Translations under genes and position numbers: made by a program
Source of the DNA: Streptococcus pacificus
Lineage (GTDB): Bacteria; Bacillota; Bacilli; Lactobacillales; Streptococcaceae
Assembly: GCF_016481305.1 (NCBI RefSeq)
Contig: NZ_JAENBO010000001.1
Location: 496,001-560,000, forward strand
Direction of reading: 5' to 3'
Length of the DNA stretch: 64,000 nt
The notes under the pieces: model-generated
What the model was told of the DNA's origin: nothing
Databases searched by the model: none
What the model saw: the letters and a program-made list of their open reading frames with translations, nothing else
In this document: positions 18,869-28,531 of the stretch, piece by piece
How the letters are laid out: each line of letters begins with the position of its first letter
Numbering within the stretch: the stretch's first letter is position 1

Positions 18869-19711
18869 ATGAATAACTTTGAACTATTTAAATTAAAAAA
18901 AGCAGGCTTAAGCAATCAAAACTTATTGCATCTACTAGATTATCGCAAATCTCATCATGAGAAATTATCCTTAAAAAATATTGCTGTGGTTTCTGGTGTG
19001 AAATCACCTAACCAATTCATTCAAGCATACAAGACACTTGATCTCAAAGAGCTTAAAAAGACTTTTTATCAGTTCCCAACCTTATCTATTTTAGATGACT
19101 GTTACCCTCATGCGCTTAAAAATAGCCATAATCCTCCAGTATTATTATTTTATCAAGGTAATATTGAGTTACTATCTTTCCCCATGCTAGCAGTAGTAGG
19201 GGCAAGAATGGCTAGTCAAAAGGGGGTTAGAGTTGTTAGGAAATTGATTTCAGAACTTGGTAATCAGTTTGTCATTGTTAGTGGACTAGCAAAAGGCGTT
19301 GATACGGCAGCTCATTTAGCAGTTCTTAAAAATGGTGGAAAAACAATAGCAGTCATTGGTACTGGTTTGGATACCTTTTATCCTAAAGAAAATGAGCTAT
19401 TACAAGAGTATCTTGCAAAAAATCACCTCATTCTTTCAGAGTATGAACCTAAAGCAAAACCCCTACGCTACCATTTTCCAGAGCGTAATCGTATAATTGC
19501 TAGCTTATCACAAGGTGTGATTGTGGTTGAAGCAAAATTAAGGTCAGGGAGTTTAATCACTTGTGAACGTGCGATGGAAGAAGGAAGAGATGTATTTGCT
19601 GTCCCTGGTAATATAATGGATGGCAAATCTGAAGGATGTCATCGACTGATAAAAGAGGGTGCAAAGTGCATCACATCAGGCTTAGATGTCATTTTAGAAT
19701 ATCAACATTAA
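18869..19711 (+). CDS. dprA: DprA, DNA-processing protein
   Basis: 280 residues from ATG 18869 with AGAGG upstream; the GTG at 18863 would overlap that site. The Rossmann-like DprA domain shows VVGARMASQKGVRVVRKL, the ssDNA-binding SGLAKGVDTAAH and TIAVIGTGLDTFYPKEN, followed by FPERNRIIA. It protects incoming single-stranded DNA during transformation and loads RecA; in pneumococcus it also shuts down competence through ComE. Its presence, together with the CIN-like box, suggests that late competence genes are kept in this organism. Confidence 0.95.
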   Translation: MNNFELFKLKKAGLSNQNLLHLLDYRKSHHEKLSLKNIAVVSGVKSPNQFIQAYKTLDLKELKKTFYQFPTLSILDDCYPHALKNSHNPPVLLFYQGNIELLSFPMLAVVGARMASQKGVRVVRKLISELGNQFVIVSGLAKGVDTAAHLAVLKNGGKTIAVIGTGLDTFYPKENELLQEYLAKNHLILSEYEPKAKPLRYHFPERNRIIASLSQGVIVVEAKLRSGSLITCERAMEEGRDVFAVPGNIMDGKSEGCHRLIKEGAKCITSGLDVILEYQH

Positions 19712-19742
19712 AAGCTGTTTTCCTATAGAAAAACATTTTTTA

Positions 19743-19771
19743 TTGACAGTAGCTAAAAAAAGGGGTATTAT
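19743..19771 (+). promoter_or_regulatory. Promoter of topA
   Basis: TTGACA (19743-19748), 17-bp spacer, TATTAT (19766-19771). The leader carries AAGGAAG before the topA ATG. Confidence 0.82.
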
Positions 19772-19803
19772 GCTAGTTGCTATTAAAAATAAGGAAGACT
19801 AGT

Positions 19804-21918
19804 ATGCCTACAACTTTAAAAACAAAAAAGAAAACAACTAAGAAGAAAACAACAGCTAAAAAGAATCTGGTCATTGTAGAATCACCTGCCAAGGCAAAAA
19901 CGATTGAAAAGTACCTTGGTCGTCAGTATAAGGTAGTAGCAAGTGTCGGACACATTCGTGATTTAAAAAAATCAAGCATGTCAATAGACTTTGAAAACAA
20001 CTACGAGCCACAATACATTAACATTCGTGGTAAAGGTCCTTTAATTAATTCTCTAAAAAAAGAAGCAAAAAATGCCAAGAAAGTTTATCTAGCAAGTGAC
20101 CCGGACCGTGAAGGAGAAGCCATTTCATGGCATTTAGCCCATATTCTCAACTTAGAAGAAGGCGATAAAAACCGTGTGGTCTTCAACGAAGTCACCAAAG
20201 AAGCCGTTAAAAATGCTTTCGTGGAGCCTAGAGAAATCGATATGGACTTAGTTGATGCCCAACAAGCCAGAAGAGTGCTTGACCGTATTGTTGGTTATTC
20301 TATTTCTCCAATCCTTTGGAAGAAAGTAAAAAAAGGATTATCGGCTGGTCGTGTTCAGTCTATTGCTTTGAAACTGATTATTGACCGAGAAAATGAGATA
20401 AAAGCATTTGTTCCTGAAGAATACTGGACTATTGAAGGTGTCTTTAAAAAAGGCGCTAAAAAATTCCAAGCTAATTTTTATGGGCTTGATGGCGATAAAT
20501 TAAAACTTAAAGATAATGATACTGTCAAAGAGGTTTTAAAACGCCTTAAAGGAAATGACTTTGTAGTAGATAAGGTTGAGAAAAAAGAAAGAAGGAGAAA
20601 TGCTCCTCTACCTTACACAACCTCATCACTTCAACAAGATGCTGCTAATAAGATCAATTTTAGAACGCGAAAAACAATGATGGTTGCTCAGCAACTTTAT
20701 GAAGGACTTAGCTTAGGCCCCGCAGGTCATCAAGGATTGATTACTTATATGCGTACTGACTCTACACGTATCAGTCCGGTGGCACAAGCAGAAGCTGCTA
20801 AGTTAATTACGCAACGCTATGGTAGTCATTATTCCAAACACAGTCAAAAGATAAAAAACGCTAGTGGCGCACAAGATGCCCATGAAGCCATTCGTCCTTC
20901 AAATGTGATTCACACGCCTGAGAGCATCGCCAAATACTTAGACAAGGACCAATTAAAACTTTACACTCTTATTTGGAATCGTTTTGTTGCCAGTCAAATG
21001 AAGCCTGCCGTTTTTGATACAGTGAAAGTTAATCTTTCTCAAAATGGTGTGATGTTTACTGCTAATGGTAGCCAAGTTAAATTCGATGGATACTTAGCGG
21101 TTTATAATGATTCCGATAAAAGTAAGATGCTTCCAGAAATGGCTGAAAAAGATGTTGTTAAAAAGGTTTCAGTTAGCCCAGAACAGCATTTCACTCAACC
21201 ACCTGCGAGATTTTCCGAAGCGACGCTGATTAAAACGCTCGAGGAAAATGGCGTTGGAAGACCATCTACTTATGCACCAACTTTAGAGACCATTCAAAAA
21301 AGATACTATGTAAAACTGTCAGCAAAACGATTTGAGCCGACGGAACTCGGTGAAATTGTTAATGGTCTTATTGTTGAATTCTTCCCTGATATAGTCGATG
21401 TAACCTTTACAGCAGAAATGGAAGAAAAACTTGATCAAATTGAGGTGGGTAAGGAACAATGGCAAAAAGTCATTGATAGTTTCTATAAACCATTTGAAAA
21501 AGAATTGGCAAAAGCTGAACAAGAAATTGAAAAAATTCAGATTAAAGATGAACCTGCTGGTTTCCTCTGTGATGTTTGTGGTCATGAAATGGTGATTAAA
21601 CTTGGAAAATATGGCAAATTCTATGCTTGTAGTAACTTCCCAGATTGTCGTAATACAAAACCTTTCACAAAGGAAATTGGTGTGACTTGTCCGCTTTGTC
21701 ATAAAGGACAAGTGATAGAAAGAAAAACAAAACGTAATCGTATTTTCTATGGTTGTAGTCGTTACCCAGAGTGCGAATTTACGTCATGGAATCTCCCAAT
21801 TGGTAGAAATTGTCCTAAATCTGGTGATTATCTCGTTGAAAAGAAAATCAGAGGTGGAGGCAAACAAGTTGCATGTAGTAACGAAAATTGTGACTACGAA
21901 GAAGAAAAGATTAAATAA
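19804..21918 (+). CDS. topA: DNA topoisomerase I
   Basis: 704 residues from ATG 19804. A Lys/Thr-rich N-terminal tail precedes the TOPRIM domain ([18 protein letters not shown] and [13 protein letters not shown]). The catalytic tyrosine is in [11 protein letters not shown]. Three C-terminal zinc-ribbon modules with CxxC pairs or close variants follow (for example CDVCGHE...CSNFPDC and CPLCHKG...CSRYPEC); the third is CPKSG...CSNENC and lacks one Cys. It relaxes negative supercoils. The upstream TTG-initiated extension is rejected because the ribosome site fits the ATG. Confidence 0.96.
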   Translation: MPTTLKTKKKTTKKKTTAKKNLVIVESPAKAKTIEKYLGRQYKVVASVGHIRDLKKSSMSIDFENNYEPQYINIRGKGPLINSLKKEAKNAKKVYLASDPDREGEAISWHLAHILNLEEGDKNRVVFNEVTKEAVKNAFVEPREIDMDLVDAQQARRVLDRIVGYSISPILWKKVKKGLSAGRVQSIALKLIIDRENEIKAFVPEEYWTIEGVFKKGAKKFQANFYGLDGDKLKLKDNDTVKEVLKRLKGNDFVVDKVEKKERRRNAPLPYTTSSLQQDAANKINFRTRKTMMVAQQLYEGLSLGPAGHQGLITYMRTDSTRISPVAQAEAAKLITQRYGSHYSKHSQKIKNASGAQDAHEAIRPSNVIHTPESIAKYLDKDQLKLYTLIWNRFVASQMKPAVFDTVKVNLSQNGVMFTANGSQVKFDGYLAVYNDSDKSKMLPEMAEKDVVKKVSVSPEQHFTQPPARFSEATLIKTLEENGVGRPSTYAPTLETIQKRYYVKLSAKRFEPTELGEIVNGLIVEFFPDIVDVTFTAEMEEKLDQIEVGKEQWQKVIDSFYKPFEKELAKAEQEIEKIQIKDEPAGFLCDVCGHEMVIKLGKYGKFYACSNFPDCRNTKPFTKEIGVTCPLCHKGQVIERKTKRNRIFYGCSRYPECEFTSWNLPIGRNCPKSGDYLVEKKIRGGGKQVACSNENCDYEEEKIK

Positions 21919-21925
21919 CACAGTG

Positions 21926-21963
21926 AAGTTTACATAATAATATTTATGTAAACTTTATTTTTT
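21926..21963 (+). terminator. Terminator of topA (TTTACATAA-type hairpin)
   Basis: Arms AAGTTTACATAA/TTATGTAAACTT around a six-base loop, followed by a T-rich run. The same palindrome recurs at 30610-30633 and 38010-38039. Confidence 0.85.
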
Positions 21964-21987
21964 TCTATCGTTAAAACGTGATTATTT

Positions 21988-21996
21988 TGTTATAAT
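21988..21996 (+). promoter_or_regulatory. Extended -10 promoter of trmFO
   Basis: TGT directly before TATAAT (21991-21996); no strong -35 at 17 bp. It sits between the topA terminator and the trmFO start. Confidence 0.55.
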
Positions 21997-22054
21997 AACA
22001 CTATTAAAATAGAAAGATTTGAACTAGGGATTCCTAGTAAGAGGTATTAGTGTC

Positions 22055-23389
22055 ATGTCTCAATCTTATATTAATGTTATCGGTGCTGGTTTAGCTGGCA
22101 GTGAAGCTGCTTACCAAATCGCTAAAAGAGGTATTCCTGTAAAGCTTTATGAAATGAGAGGTGTTAAAGCAACCCCTCAACATAAAACTGATTTCTTTGC
22201 TGAACTAGTTTGTTCTAACTCTTTACGTGGAGATAGTTTAACCAATGCAGTTGGACTTTTAAAGGAAGAAATGCGCCGTTTAGATTCAGTGATTTTAAAA
22301 GCAGCAGAAGACTCAAGAGTTCCAGCTGGTGGTGCATTAGCAGTAGACAGAGAAGGTTTTTCAAAAAGTGTTACGGATCTGATTACCAATCACCCTCTTA
22401 TTGAAGTCATTCGAGAAGAAATCACTAGCATTCCAGATGATGCGATTACTGTAATTGCAACAGGACCTTTGACCTCGGATGCTTTAGCTAGCGAGATTCA
22501 TCGCCTAAATGGTGGAGATGGCTTTTATTTCTATGATGCTGCAGCACCTATTATTGATAAAAGTACCATTGATATGAACAAAGTTTACCTTAAATCACGT
22601 TATGATAAAGGTGAAGCTGCCTACCTCAATTGTCCAATGACTAAAGAAGAATTTATGGCTTTTCATGATGCTTTAACAACAGCAGAAGAAGCACCACTGA
22701 ATTCCTTTGAAAAAGAAAAATATTTTGAAGGGTGTATGCCAATTGAAGTTATGGCAAAACGTGGCGTTAAAACCATGCTATACGGCCCAATGAAGCCAGT
22801 AGGTCTAGAGTACCCAGAAGACTATACAGGAAAGCGTGATGGCGAGTATAAGACCCCCTATGCTGTTGTTCAATTAAGACAAGACAATGCAGCTGGTAGT
22901 CTTTTTAACATTGTTGGTTTTCAAACCCATTTAAAATGGGGGGAACAAAAACGTGTTTTTTCAATGATTCCAGGACTAGAAAATGCTGAGTTTGTGAGAT
23001 ATGGGGTTATGCACCGTAATTCTTATATGGATTCTCCAAATCTTTTAGAAGAAACCTTTAGATCACTTTTAAAACCAAATGTTTTCTTTGCTGGTCAAAT
23101 GACAGGTGTTGAAGGGTATGTTGAATCAGCAGCAAGTGGTTTGGTTGCTGGTATTAATGCCGCTAAATTATTCAAGAATGAAGAAGCGGTTATTTTCCCT
23201 CAAACGACGGCTATTGGCAGTTTACCATACTATGTTACACATGCCGAGAGTAAACACTTCCAACCAATGAATGTTAATTTTGGGATTATTAAAGAACTAG
23301 ATGGTCCTAGAATTAGAGATAAAAAAGAACGTTATGAAAAAATAGCTGAGAGAGCTCTCACAGATTTAGAAGCTTTTCTTACAGTATAA
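22055..23389 (+). CDS. trmFO: TrmFO, folate-dependent tRNA m5U54 methyltransferase
   Basis: 444 residues. The FAD-binding fingerprint [20 protein letters not shown] is at the N-terminus. The conserved [15 protein letters not shown] loop and the later [19 protein letters not shown]-contact segment fit TrmFO (formerly Gid). It methylates U54 of tRNA with methylene-THF as carbon donor, a product of GlyA. The topA-trmFO order is typical of Firmicutes. Confidence 0.96.
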   Translation: MSQSYINVIGAGLAGSEAAYQIAKRGIPVKLYEMRGVKATPQHKTDFFAELVCSNSLRGDSLTNAVGLLKEEMRRLDSVILKAAEDSRVPAGGALAVDREGFSKSVTDLITNHPLIEVIREEITSIPDDAITVIATGPLTSDALASEIHRLNGGDGFYFYDAAAPIIDKSTIDMNKVYLKSRYDKGEAAYLNCPMTKEEFMAFHDALTTAEEAPLNSFEKEKYFEGCMPIEVMAKRGVKTMLYGPMKPVGLEYPEDYTGKRDGEYKTPYAVVQLRQDNAAGSLFNIVGFQTHLKWGEQKRVFSMIPGLENAEFVRYGVMHRNSYMDSPNLLEETFRSLLKPNVFFAGQMTGVEGYVESAASGLVAGINAAKLFKNEEAVIFPQTTAIGSLPYYVTHAESKHFQPMNVNFGIIKELDGPRIRDKKERYEKIAERALTDLEAFLTV

Positions 23390-23416
23390 AACAAGGTCAA
23401 TTGACCTTGTTTTTTT
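23388..23416 (+). terminator. Terminator of trmFO
   Basis: A nearly continuous palindrome AAAACAAGGTCAA/TTGACCTTGTTTT overlapping the stop codon, then T's. Confidence 0.9.
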
Positions 23417-23431
23417 GTGCAAACACATTAT

Positions 23432-23460
23432 TTGACAAGTAAAAAACAGAGTATTATTAT
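23432..23460 (+). promoter_or_regulatory. Promoter of lctO
   Basis: TTGACA (23432-23437), 17-bp spacer, TATTAT (23455-23460), then an AAAGAGG ribosome site before the ATG at 23504. Confidence 0.8.
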
Positions 23461-23503
23461 ATAAAATCATTAAGAAAATTTTTTTATAGAAAGAGGCATA
23501 GTT

Positions 23504-24637
23504 ATGACAATGACAAATGGTTATGAACAATCAGACCGAGAAGAAAAACTTGCTATTTTAAATTTACCAAGTTTGGAAGAAAAAGCAAAAGAAATTATTC
23601 CAACTGGTGGCTTTGGTTATATTACTGAGGGTTCCGAATATGAGTGGACTTTAAAAGAAAATACAAAGGCATTTGATCATGTTCAAATTATTCCTCGTGT
23701 ACTTACTTCTGTTGAAAATCCTTCAACAGAGACTCAATTACTTGATATTAATCTGTCAATGCCAATTATTGCAGCACCAGTTGCAGCACAAGGATTAGCT
23801 CATGCAAGAGGGGAATTAGCAACTGCGCAAGGCATGGCTAAAGCAGGTACAATCATGAGCCAAAGTACTTATGGAAATGCTACAATTGAAGAAATTGCTA
23901 AAGAAGGTAATGGCGCTCCTCAATTCTTCCAACTTTATATGAGTAAAGATTGGGAAATCAACAAAACATGGTTAGACGAAGCAGTTAATTCAGGTGTTAA
24001 AGCTATTGTAATGACTGTAGATTCAATGCTTGGTGGCTACCGTGAGGCTGATATTATTAACAATTTCCAATTCCCGATTCCTATGGGCAATCTTGAAAAA
24101 CTTTCAGCTGGAGATAGTAAAGGTAAAGGAATCGCAGAAATTTATGCTGCAGCAGCACAAGTTATTTTACCTTCAGATGTGAAAAAAGTTGCAGAATACA
24201 CAGGTTTACCAGTCTTCGTGAAAGGAATTCAAAGCCCAGAAGATGCAGAAATTGCGATTGAAGCTGGAGCAGCAGGTATTTGGGTGTCTAACCATGGTGG
24301 ACGCCAATTAAATGGTGGACCAGCTTCATTTGACGTCTTAAAAGCTATCTCAGACAAAGTTAATAAACGTGTTCCAATCGTTTTTGATAGTGGTGTGCGT
24401 CGTGGTTCTCATGTCTTTAAAGCCTTGGCAAATGGTGCTGATATTGTTGCCATCGGACGTCCGATCTTATATGGATTGGCACTTGGTGGTGCTCAAGGGG
24501 CTCAAAGTGTTGTTGAACACTTAAATCATGAATTAAAAATTGTCATGCAACTTGCAGGCACACAAACTGTGGAAGATATTAAAAAAGCAAAACTTATTCG
24601 TCAAAACCCAATCAATGATTCTTTATCAGAGAATTAA
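23504..24637 (+). CDS. lctO: L-lactate oxidase
   Basis: 377 residues of the FMN-dependent alpha-hydroxy-acid oxidase family. Seen are GGFGYITEGSEYEWTL at the N-terminus, PIIAAPVAAQGLAH, the catalytic His/Arg block WVSNHGGRQLNG and the FMN-phosphate loop DSGVRRGSHVFKALANGAD. It turns lactate and oxygen into pyruvate and hydrogen peroxide, the streptococcal route to peroxide and aerobic lactate reuse. A lactate 2-monooxygenase is the main alternative but is longer in actinobacteria. Single-gene transcript with its own promoter and terminator. Confidence 0.93.
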   Translation: MTMTNGYEQSDREEKLAILNLPSLEEKAKEIIPTGGFGYITEGSEYEWTLKENTKAFDHVQIIPRVLTSVENPSTETQLLDINLSMPIIAAPVAAQGLAHARGELATAQGMAKAGTIMSQSTYGNATIEEIAKEGNGAPQFFQLYMSKDWEINKTWLDEAVNSGVKAIVMTVDSMLGGYREADIINNFQFPIPMGNLEKLSAGDSKGKGIAEIYAAAAQVILPSDVKKVAEYTGLPVFVKGIQSPEDAEIAIEAGAAGIWVSNHGGRQLNGGPASFDVLKAISDKVNKRVPIVFDSGVRRGSHVFKALANGADIVAIGRPILYGLALGGAQGAQSVVEHLNHELKIVMQLAGTQTVEDIKKAKLIRQNPINDSLSEN

Positions 24638-24658
24638 AAACATTAAATAAATAACTAG

Positions 24659-24688
24659 AAAAACTAGGCACATAATGCCTAGTTTTTT
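24659..24688 (+). terminator. Terminator of lctO
   Basis: Stem AAAAACTAGGCA/TGCCTAGTTTTT with a six-base loop. Confidence 0.9.
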
Positions 24689-24726
24689 GGTTTCTTGAGA
24701 ATTGGATTTTTGAGTAAGCTCCTTTT

Positions 24727-24790
24727 CTTACAAAATTGTAAGGTTAATTGTTAAAAATGTAAGTTCATTGTTTTATTTGTGTATTATAAT
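24727..24790 (+). promoter_or_regulatory. BceR-type operator and promoter of the Bce-like transporter
   Basis: CTTACA-AAAT-TGTAAG (24727-24742) is a perfect inverted repeat; adding one flanking base each side gives the 7-4-7 spacing known for BceR-like response regulators. A further TGTAAG half-site follows at 24758, exactly 21 bp from the first, with a poor partner half. The -10 TATAAT is at 24785-24790. This resembles the strong plus weak site arrangement of Bce promoters, and the cognate regulator lies at 28997-29662. Confidence 0.65.
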
Positions 24791-24874
24791 AATAGTACAA
24801 ATAAAAAACTTATGATATATTATTATTAACCATCAGTTGTAATATATCCTATCAAATCAATAAAGGAGTCGCTT

Positions 24875-25627
24875 ATGTTTTTAGAAATTAATCATTTAGA
24901 AAAGGTTTATCGTACACGCTTTTCTAAGGAAGAAACCAAGGCATTACAAGATGTTGATTTTAAAGTAGAAGAAGGTGAATTTATCGCCATTATGGGTGAA
25001 AGTGGTTCTGGGAAAACAACACTTTTGAACATTCTTGCAACACTTGATAAACCAACAAAAGGTAGTGTTATTATGGATAATAAAGATATTACTACAATAA
25101 AACCTAATCAATTGGCAGATTTTCGCTTACAGCACTTAGGGTTTGTTTTCCAAGAGTTTCATCTTTTAGACACACTCACCGTTAAAGACAATATCTTTTT
25201 ACCCTTGGTCTTGAGTCGTGTTCATCATAGTGAAATGGAAAAACGCCTTTCTGTTATTGCTCCAAAGTTAAAAATTAACGGTCTTTTAAATAAACGTCCT
25301 TTTGAAATTTCTGGGGGGCAAAAACAAAGAGTTGCTATTGCGAGAAGTTTAATCACACAACCCAGACTAATCTTAGCTGATGAACCAACTGCAGCTCTAG
25401 ATTATAAGAATTCTGAAGATCTACTAAATCTTTTTGAAGCCATCAATAATGATGGTCAAACGATTTTAATGGTTACTCATTCAGCCAATGCAGCTAGCCA
25501 TGCCAAACGTGTCTTGTTTATCAAAGATGGTCGTATTTTTCATCAAATGTATCGTGCTAACAAACCGACTTCAGAATTTGCTAAGGAAATTTCACTCTCT
25601 ATGGCTGCCTTATTAGGAGGTGAGTAG
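24875..25627 (+). CDS. BceA-like ABC transporter ATPase
   Basis: 250 residues with Walker A GESGSGKTT, the Q-loop in VFQEFHLLDTL, signature ISGGQKQR and Walker B LILADEPTAALD. FtsX-partner ATPases of this type, with an adjacent large permease and an intramembrane-sensing kinase, form Bce modules that detect and remove cell-wall-targeting peptides such as bacitracin or lantibiotics. Its end overlaps the ribosome site of the permease gene (GGAGGTGAG). Confidence 0.9.
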   Translation: MFLEINHLEKVYRTRFSKEETKALQDVDFKVEEGEFIAIMGESGSGKTTLLNILATLDKPTKGSVIMDNKDITTIKPNQLADFRLQHLGFVFQEFHLLDTLTVKDNIFLPLVLSRVHHSEMEKRLSVIAPKLKINGLLNKRPFEISGGQKQRVAIARSLITQPRLILADEPTAALDYKNSEDLLNLFEAINNDGQTILMVTHSANAASHAKRVLFIKDGRIFHQMYRANKPTSEFAKEISLSMAALLGGE

Positions 25628-25628
25628 A

Positions 25629-27596
25629 ATGTTTTATCTCAAATTAGCGGTTCAAAATATTAGAAAATCATTAAACAATTTTCTGCCTTTTATTCTTGCA
25701 AGTTTAGTCTTGTACATTTTAGTTTGTTCGAATTTTCTAATCATGTTGAGTCCAATGTCTGATACAATGAGATATGGCACAATGACTTTGTCGCTAGCGG
25801 CTATTGTTTTAACCATCTTTTCGGTCATTATGTCCGTTTATAGTTTTAACTTTTTGATGAAGCAACGTAGTCGAGAATTTGGTTTATATCATATACTAGG
25901 AATGAAAAAATCACAAATCAGCTTAATTGCTAGCATAGAATTAATCATTATTTATATCAGCTTGATTCTTTTGGGTAGTCTGTTAAGCATCGTTTTTGCT
26001 AATTTTCTCCACTTAGTCTTCATTAATTTAATCCACGTTGAATTAACCACTTTTAAAATAACTGTTTTACCATTTATTTTTACTAATCTTATCTTCTTAG
26101 GCATCTTTTTAATCCTTGAAGTGTTCAATTTATGGTTTATTAAGAAAACCTCACCGCTTGCTTTATTTACAAGTAGAGAAAAAGGAGAAAAAGAGCCAAA
26201 AGGAAATATTGTTTTGGCAATGTTAAGTATTGTTCTTTTAGGCATTGGCTATTATTTATCCCTAAGTTCATCAAAAATTGCCGCAATAGCTGTACTTCAG
26301 CGTTTCTTCATTGCTGTAATTTTGGTTATTATTGGCACTTATCTTTTCTATATCAGTTTCACGACTTGGTATCTTAAGAAAAAAAGAAATCAGAAAAGTT
26401 ATTTTTACAAGCCTGAACATTTCATCACTGTGTCACAAATGATTTTCAGAATGAAACAAAATGCTATCGGATTAGCTAACATTACATTACTAGCTATTAT
26501 GGCTTTTGTCACTATTGCAACAACTTTTTCTTTATACAGTGCAACACAAAAATTAACTGATGAAAGTTTTCCTAAAAATACAAGCTTGACGTTTTTTGGA
26601 GAAACAAAAGATGAAGCACGTTCATTATTCGAAGAATTAGTTGTCAAAAAACTAGACAGAGAAATAGAAGGGCCTAAGTTTTTCTCTAGTTTAATGGGAT
26701 TCAACGTCTCTACTGGCAAAAACTTAACAATCAATGAGGAAGCTATTAAAAATCCTGACGCTTCAAGCTTAGCTTTTATTTATCTTGTAACACAAGATGA
26801 TTTTCGTAGTTTAGGCAATGATTTACCCCAACTAAAAGATGATGAAACAGCCTTTTTCGTCCAAAAAGGGAACAGTCAATTTGAAACAATTACTTTTTTT
26901 GACTATCACTTTAAAAATATTAAAAACTTTAAGACTGTTAACTTTCCTCCAACTGTAAATACTTATAATTCAGGCATTCTAGTGGTAAGTAACGATGATA
27001 TTTTTAATGATATTTCATCAAGATATCAAGAAGTATCAAATAAAGGTATTAATAATCCTTCTAATTACACGGTATATACAGATTTATCTGAACAAGAGGT
27101 AAAGATTGTAAAGGATATTAATGATGGCGATTATGTATATGATCTCAAAAATAATCTTACTATGGTTTTAAGTACTAAGAAAGATTCTCTCGAGGAAGCT
27201 TATATTACAACAGGTGGATTTCTCTTTACTGGCTTTTTACTCGGCTTTAGTTTCTTACTAGGTGCAGCACTTATCATTTATTACAAGCAATACACAGAAG
27301 GAAATGAAGATAAAAAATCCTATCAAATTTTACAAGAAGTGGGAATGAGTCAAAAAGCTGTTAAAAAAACAATTAACTCTCAAACCATCTTTGTCTTCTT
27401 TATGCCACTTATTATGGCAATCGTTCACTTTGTTGTCGCCCTAGTGATGTTAAAACAAATGCTAAACCTGTTTGGTGTGACTAGCGATCATTTGATCAAC
27501 GGGGTCTCTTTTATTACCATATCAATCATTGTTATCATCTACTTCCTTATTTATAAGTTAACAAGTCGTACCTATTATAAAATTATTAAAAGATAG
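25629..27596 (+). CDS. BceB-like FtsX-family permease
   Basis: 655 residues from ATG 25629; GGAGGTGAG upstream fits this start better than the in-frame GTG at 25620. About ten membrane segments, with a large extracellular domain between segments 7 and 8 (roughly residues 305-520), which is the hallmark of BceB permeases and the site that recognises peptide-bound lipid intermediates. It partners the preceding ATPase and signals to the kinase at 29659-30594. Confidence 0.9.
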   Translation: MFYLKLAVQNIRKSLNNFLPFILASLVLYILVCSNFLIMLSPMSDTMRYGTMTLSLAAIVLTIFSVIMSVYSFNFLMKQRSREFGLYHILGMKKSQISLIASIELIIIYISLILLGSLLSIVFANFLHLVFINLIHVELTTFKITVLPFIFTNLIFLGIFLILEVFNLWFIKKTSPLALFTSREKGEKEPKGNIVLAMLSIVLLGIGYYLSLSSSKIAAIAVLQRFFIAVILVIIGTYLFYISFTTWYLKKKRNQKSYFYKPEHFITVSQMIFRMKQNAIGLANITLLAIMAFVTIATTFSLYSATQKLTDESFPKNTSLTFFGETKDEARSLFEELVVKKLDREIEGPKFFSSLMGFNVSTGKNLTINEEAIKNPDASSLAFIYLVTQDDFRSLGNDLPQLKDDETAFFVQKGNSQFETITFFDYHFKNIKNFKTVNFPPTVNTYNSGILVVSNDDIFNDISSRYQEVSNKGINNPSNYTVYTDLSEQEVKIVKDINDGDYVYDLKNNLTMVLSTKKDSLEEAYITTGGFLFTGFLLGFSFLLGAALIIYYKQYTEGNEDKKSYQILQEVGMSQKAVKKTINSQTIFVFFMPLIMAIVHFVVALVMLKQMLNLFGVTSDHLINGVSFITISIIVIIYFLIYKLTSRTYYKIIKR

Positions 27597-27637
27597 AAAA
27601 AGTAGCGTGTATGCGCTACTTTTTTGGTAAAATAAGA
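27597..27637 (+). terminator. Terminator plus overlapping promoter, copy 1
   Basis: Stem AAAAGTAGCG/CGCTACTTTT around a short loop with T-run, immediately followed by TTGGTAAAATA, an extended -10 (TGG-TAAAAT, 27628-27633). A near-identical unit lies at 28953-28995; together they flank the AraC/VOC cassette. Confidence 0.82.
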
Positions 27638-27657
27638 TAAGTAGTTCTAGAAAGGAA

Positions 27658-28449
27658 GTGGTTATCATCCATTCCCTAAACATACAAATCAATGAAATCA
27701 TTACTTATATAAAAGAACATTACAATACCATCAACTCTATTGATGAATTATCAAATCACTTCGGTTACAGTTGTTTTTACTTTTCACGTGTCTTCAAAAA
27801 AGAAACTGGTTTCTCGATAAAACAATTTATTTCTTCCTTAAAAATGGAAGCAAGCATTAATAACCTTGTTATAAAAAATAATAGTGTCTTAGCTTCACAT
27901 TTGAAGGCAGGTTTTCTCAGTGCCACAACTTTTTCAAAAAATTTTGAAAAGCAAACAGGCGTGACACCCAAACAGTATCAAAAAAGTTTAAAACGTTTAT
28001 ATTCTTTTATGAAAGATTACGAGCAAATAGAAAAAATAAGTCATAGTCACTACGAAAACCCAGTAAAACAAGAGATAAACAGTAAGTGTGTTGTGACACT
28101 CGACTACCCTAGTTCTTACGAAAAGGGGGTAAGTTTTATTGGCCTTTTTAAACACCCTATTCCAAATCATCGACCAATTGTCGGGAAAGCAGTTGTAGGA
28201 AGTAAAATCTGTATTTTAGATAATATTCCTCCTGGAAACTATTATCTACTGGCTTGTTCTATCGAAAAAAACGGACGACTGTCTGACTATTTTGTTTTAA
28301 ACAAGGCATTACGTTGTAAAATTGATAATGGGATTACATTTCCCAAACAACATATGGCTATTTTTAATCTTACTTTTAGAAAAGCTCTTCCAGAAGATCC
28401 TCCCATCAACATTAATCTTCCTAAATTGCTATTTGATGACTTAAAATAG
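27658..28449 (+). CDS. AraC-family transcriptional regulator
   Basis: About 263 residues. The AraC DNA-binding domain is at the N-terminus (about 1-115): IDELSNHFGYSCFYFSRVFKKETG and a second helix-turn-helix ending in TGVTPKQYQKSL. The C-terminal half (about 140-263) looks like a small effector-binding or cupin-like domain that I cannot name. The start is uncertain: the only usual in-frame start, GTG at 27658, lies inside a near-complete anti-SD match (AGAAAGGAAGTG, 27649-27660), so translation may begin at the GTG or at a non-standard codon a few bases on. Confidence 0.8.
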   Translation: MVIIHSLNIQINEIITYIKEHYNTINSIDELSNHFGYSCFYFSRVFKKETGFSIKQFISSLKMEASINNLVIKNNSVLASHLKAGFLSATTFSKNFEKQTGVTPKQYQKSLKRLYSFMKDYEQIEKISHSHYENPVKQEINSKCVVTLDYPSSYEKGVSFIGLFKHPIPNHRPIVGKAVVGSKICILDNIPPGNYYLLACSIEKNGRLSDYFVLNKALRCKIDNGITFPKQHMAIFNLTFRKALPEDPPININLPKLLFDDLK

Positions 28450-28483
28450 CAAAATAGAAGAAGTTTTAGCCTCCATTATTTTG

Positions 28484-28509
28484 TAAACTAGTAAGTGTCA
28501 TAAACTAGT
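28484..28509 (+). promoter_or_regulatory. Direct repeat upstream of the VOC gene, candidate AraC-regulator site
   Basis: TAAACTAGT occurs at 28484-28492 and again at 28501-28509, a 17-bp period. Tandem half-sites about 17-20 bp apart suit AraC-family binding, and the divergence-free layout puts the site between the regulator and the gene it probably controls. Confidence 0.4.
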
Positions 28510-28531
28510 CATTCAATAATAGGAGGTTATT

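Noticed and set aside
21319..21711. 130-codon - strand frame inside topA
   Set aside because: Antisense to the conserved topoisomerase coding sequence including the first zinc ribbon; low-complexity Phe-rich translation typical of a shadow frame.
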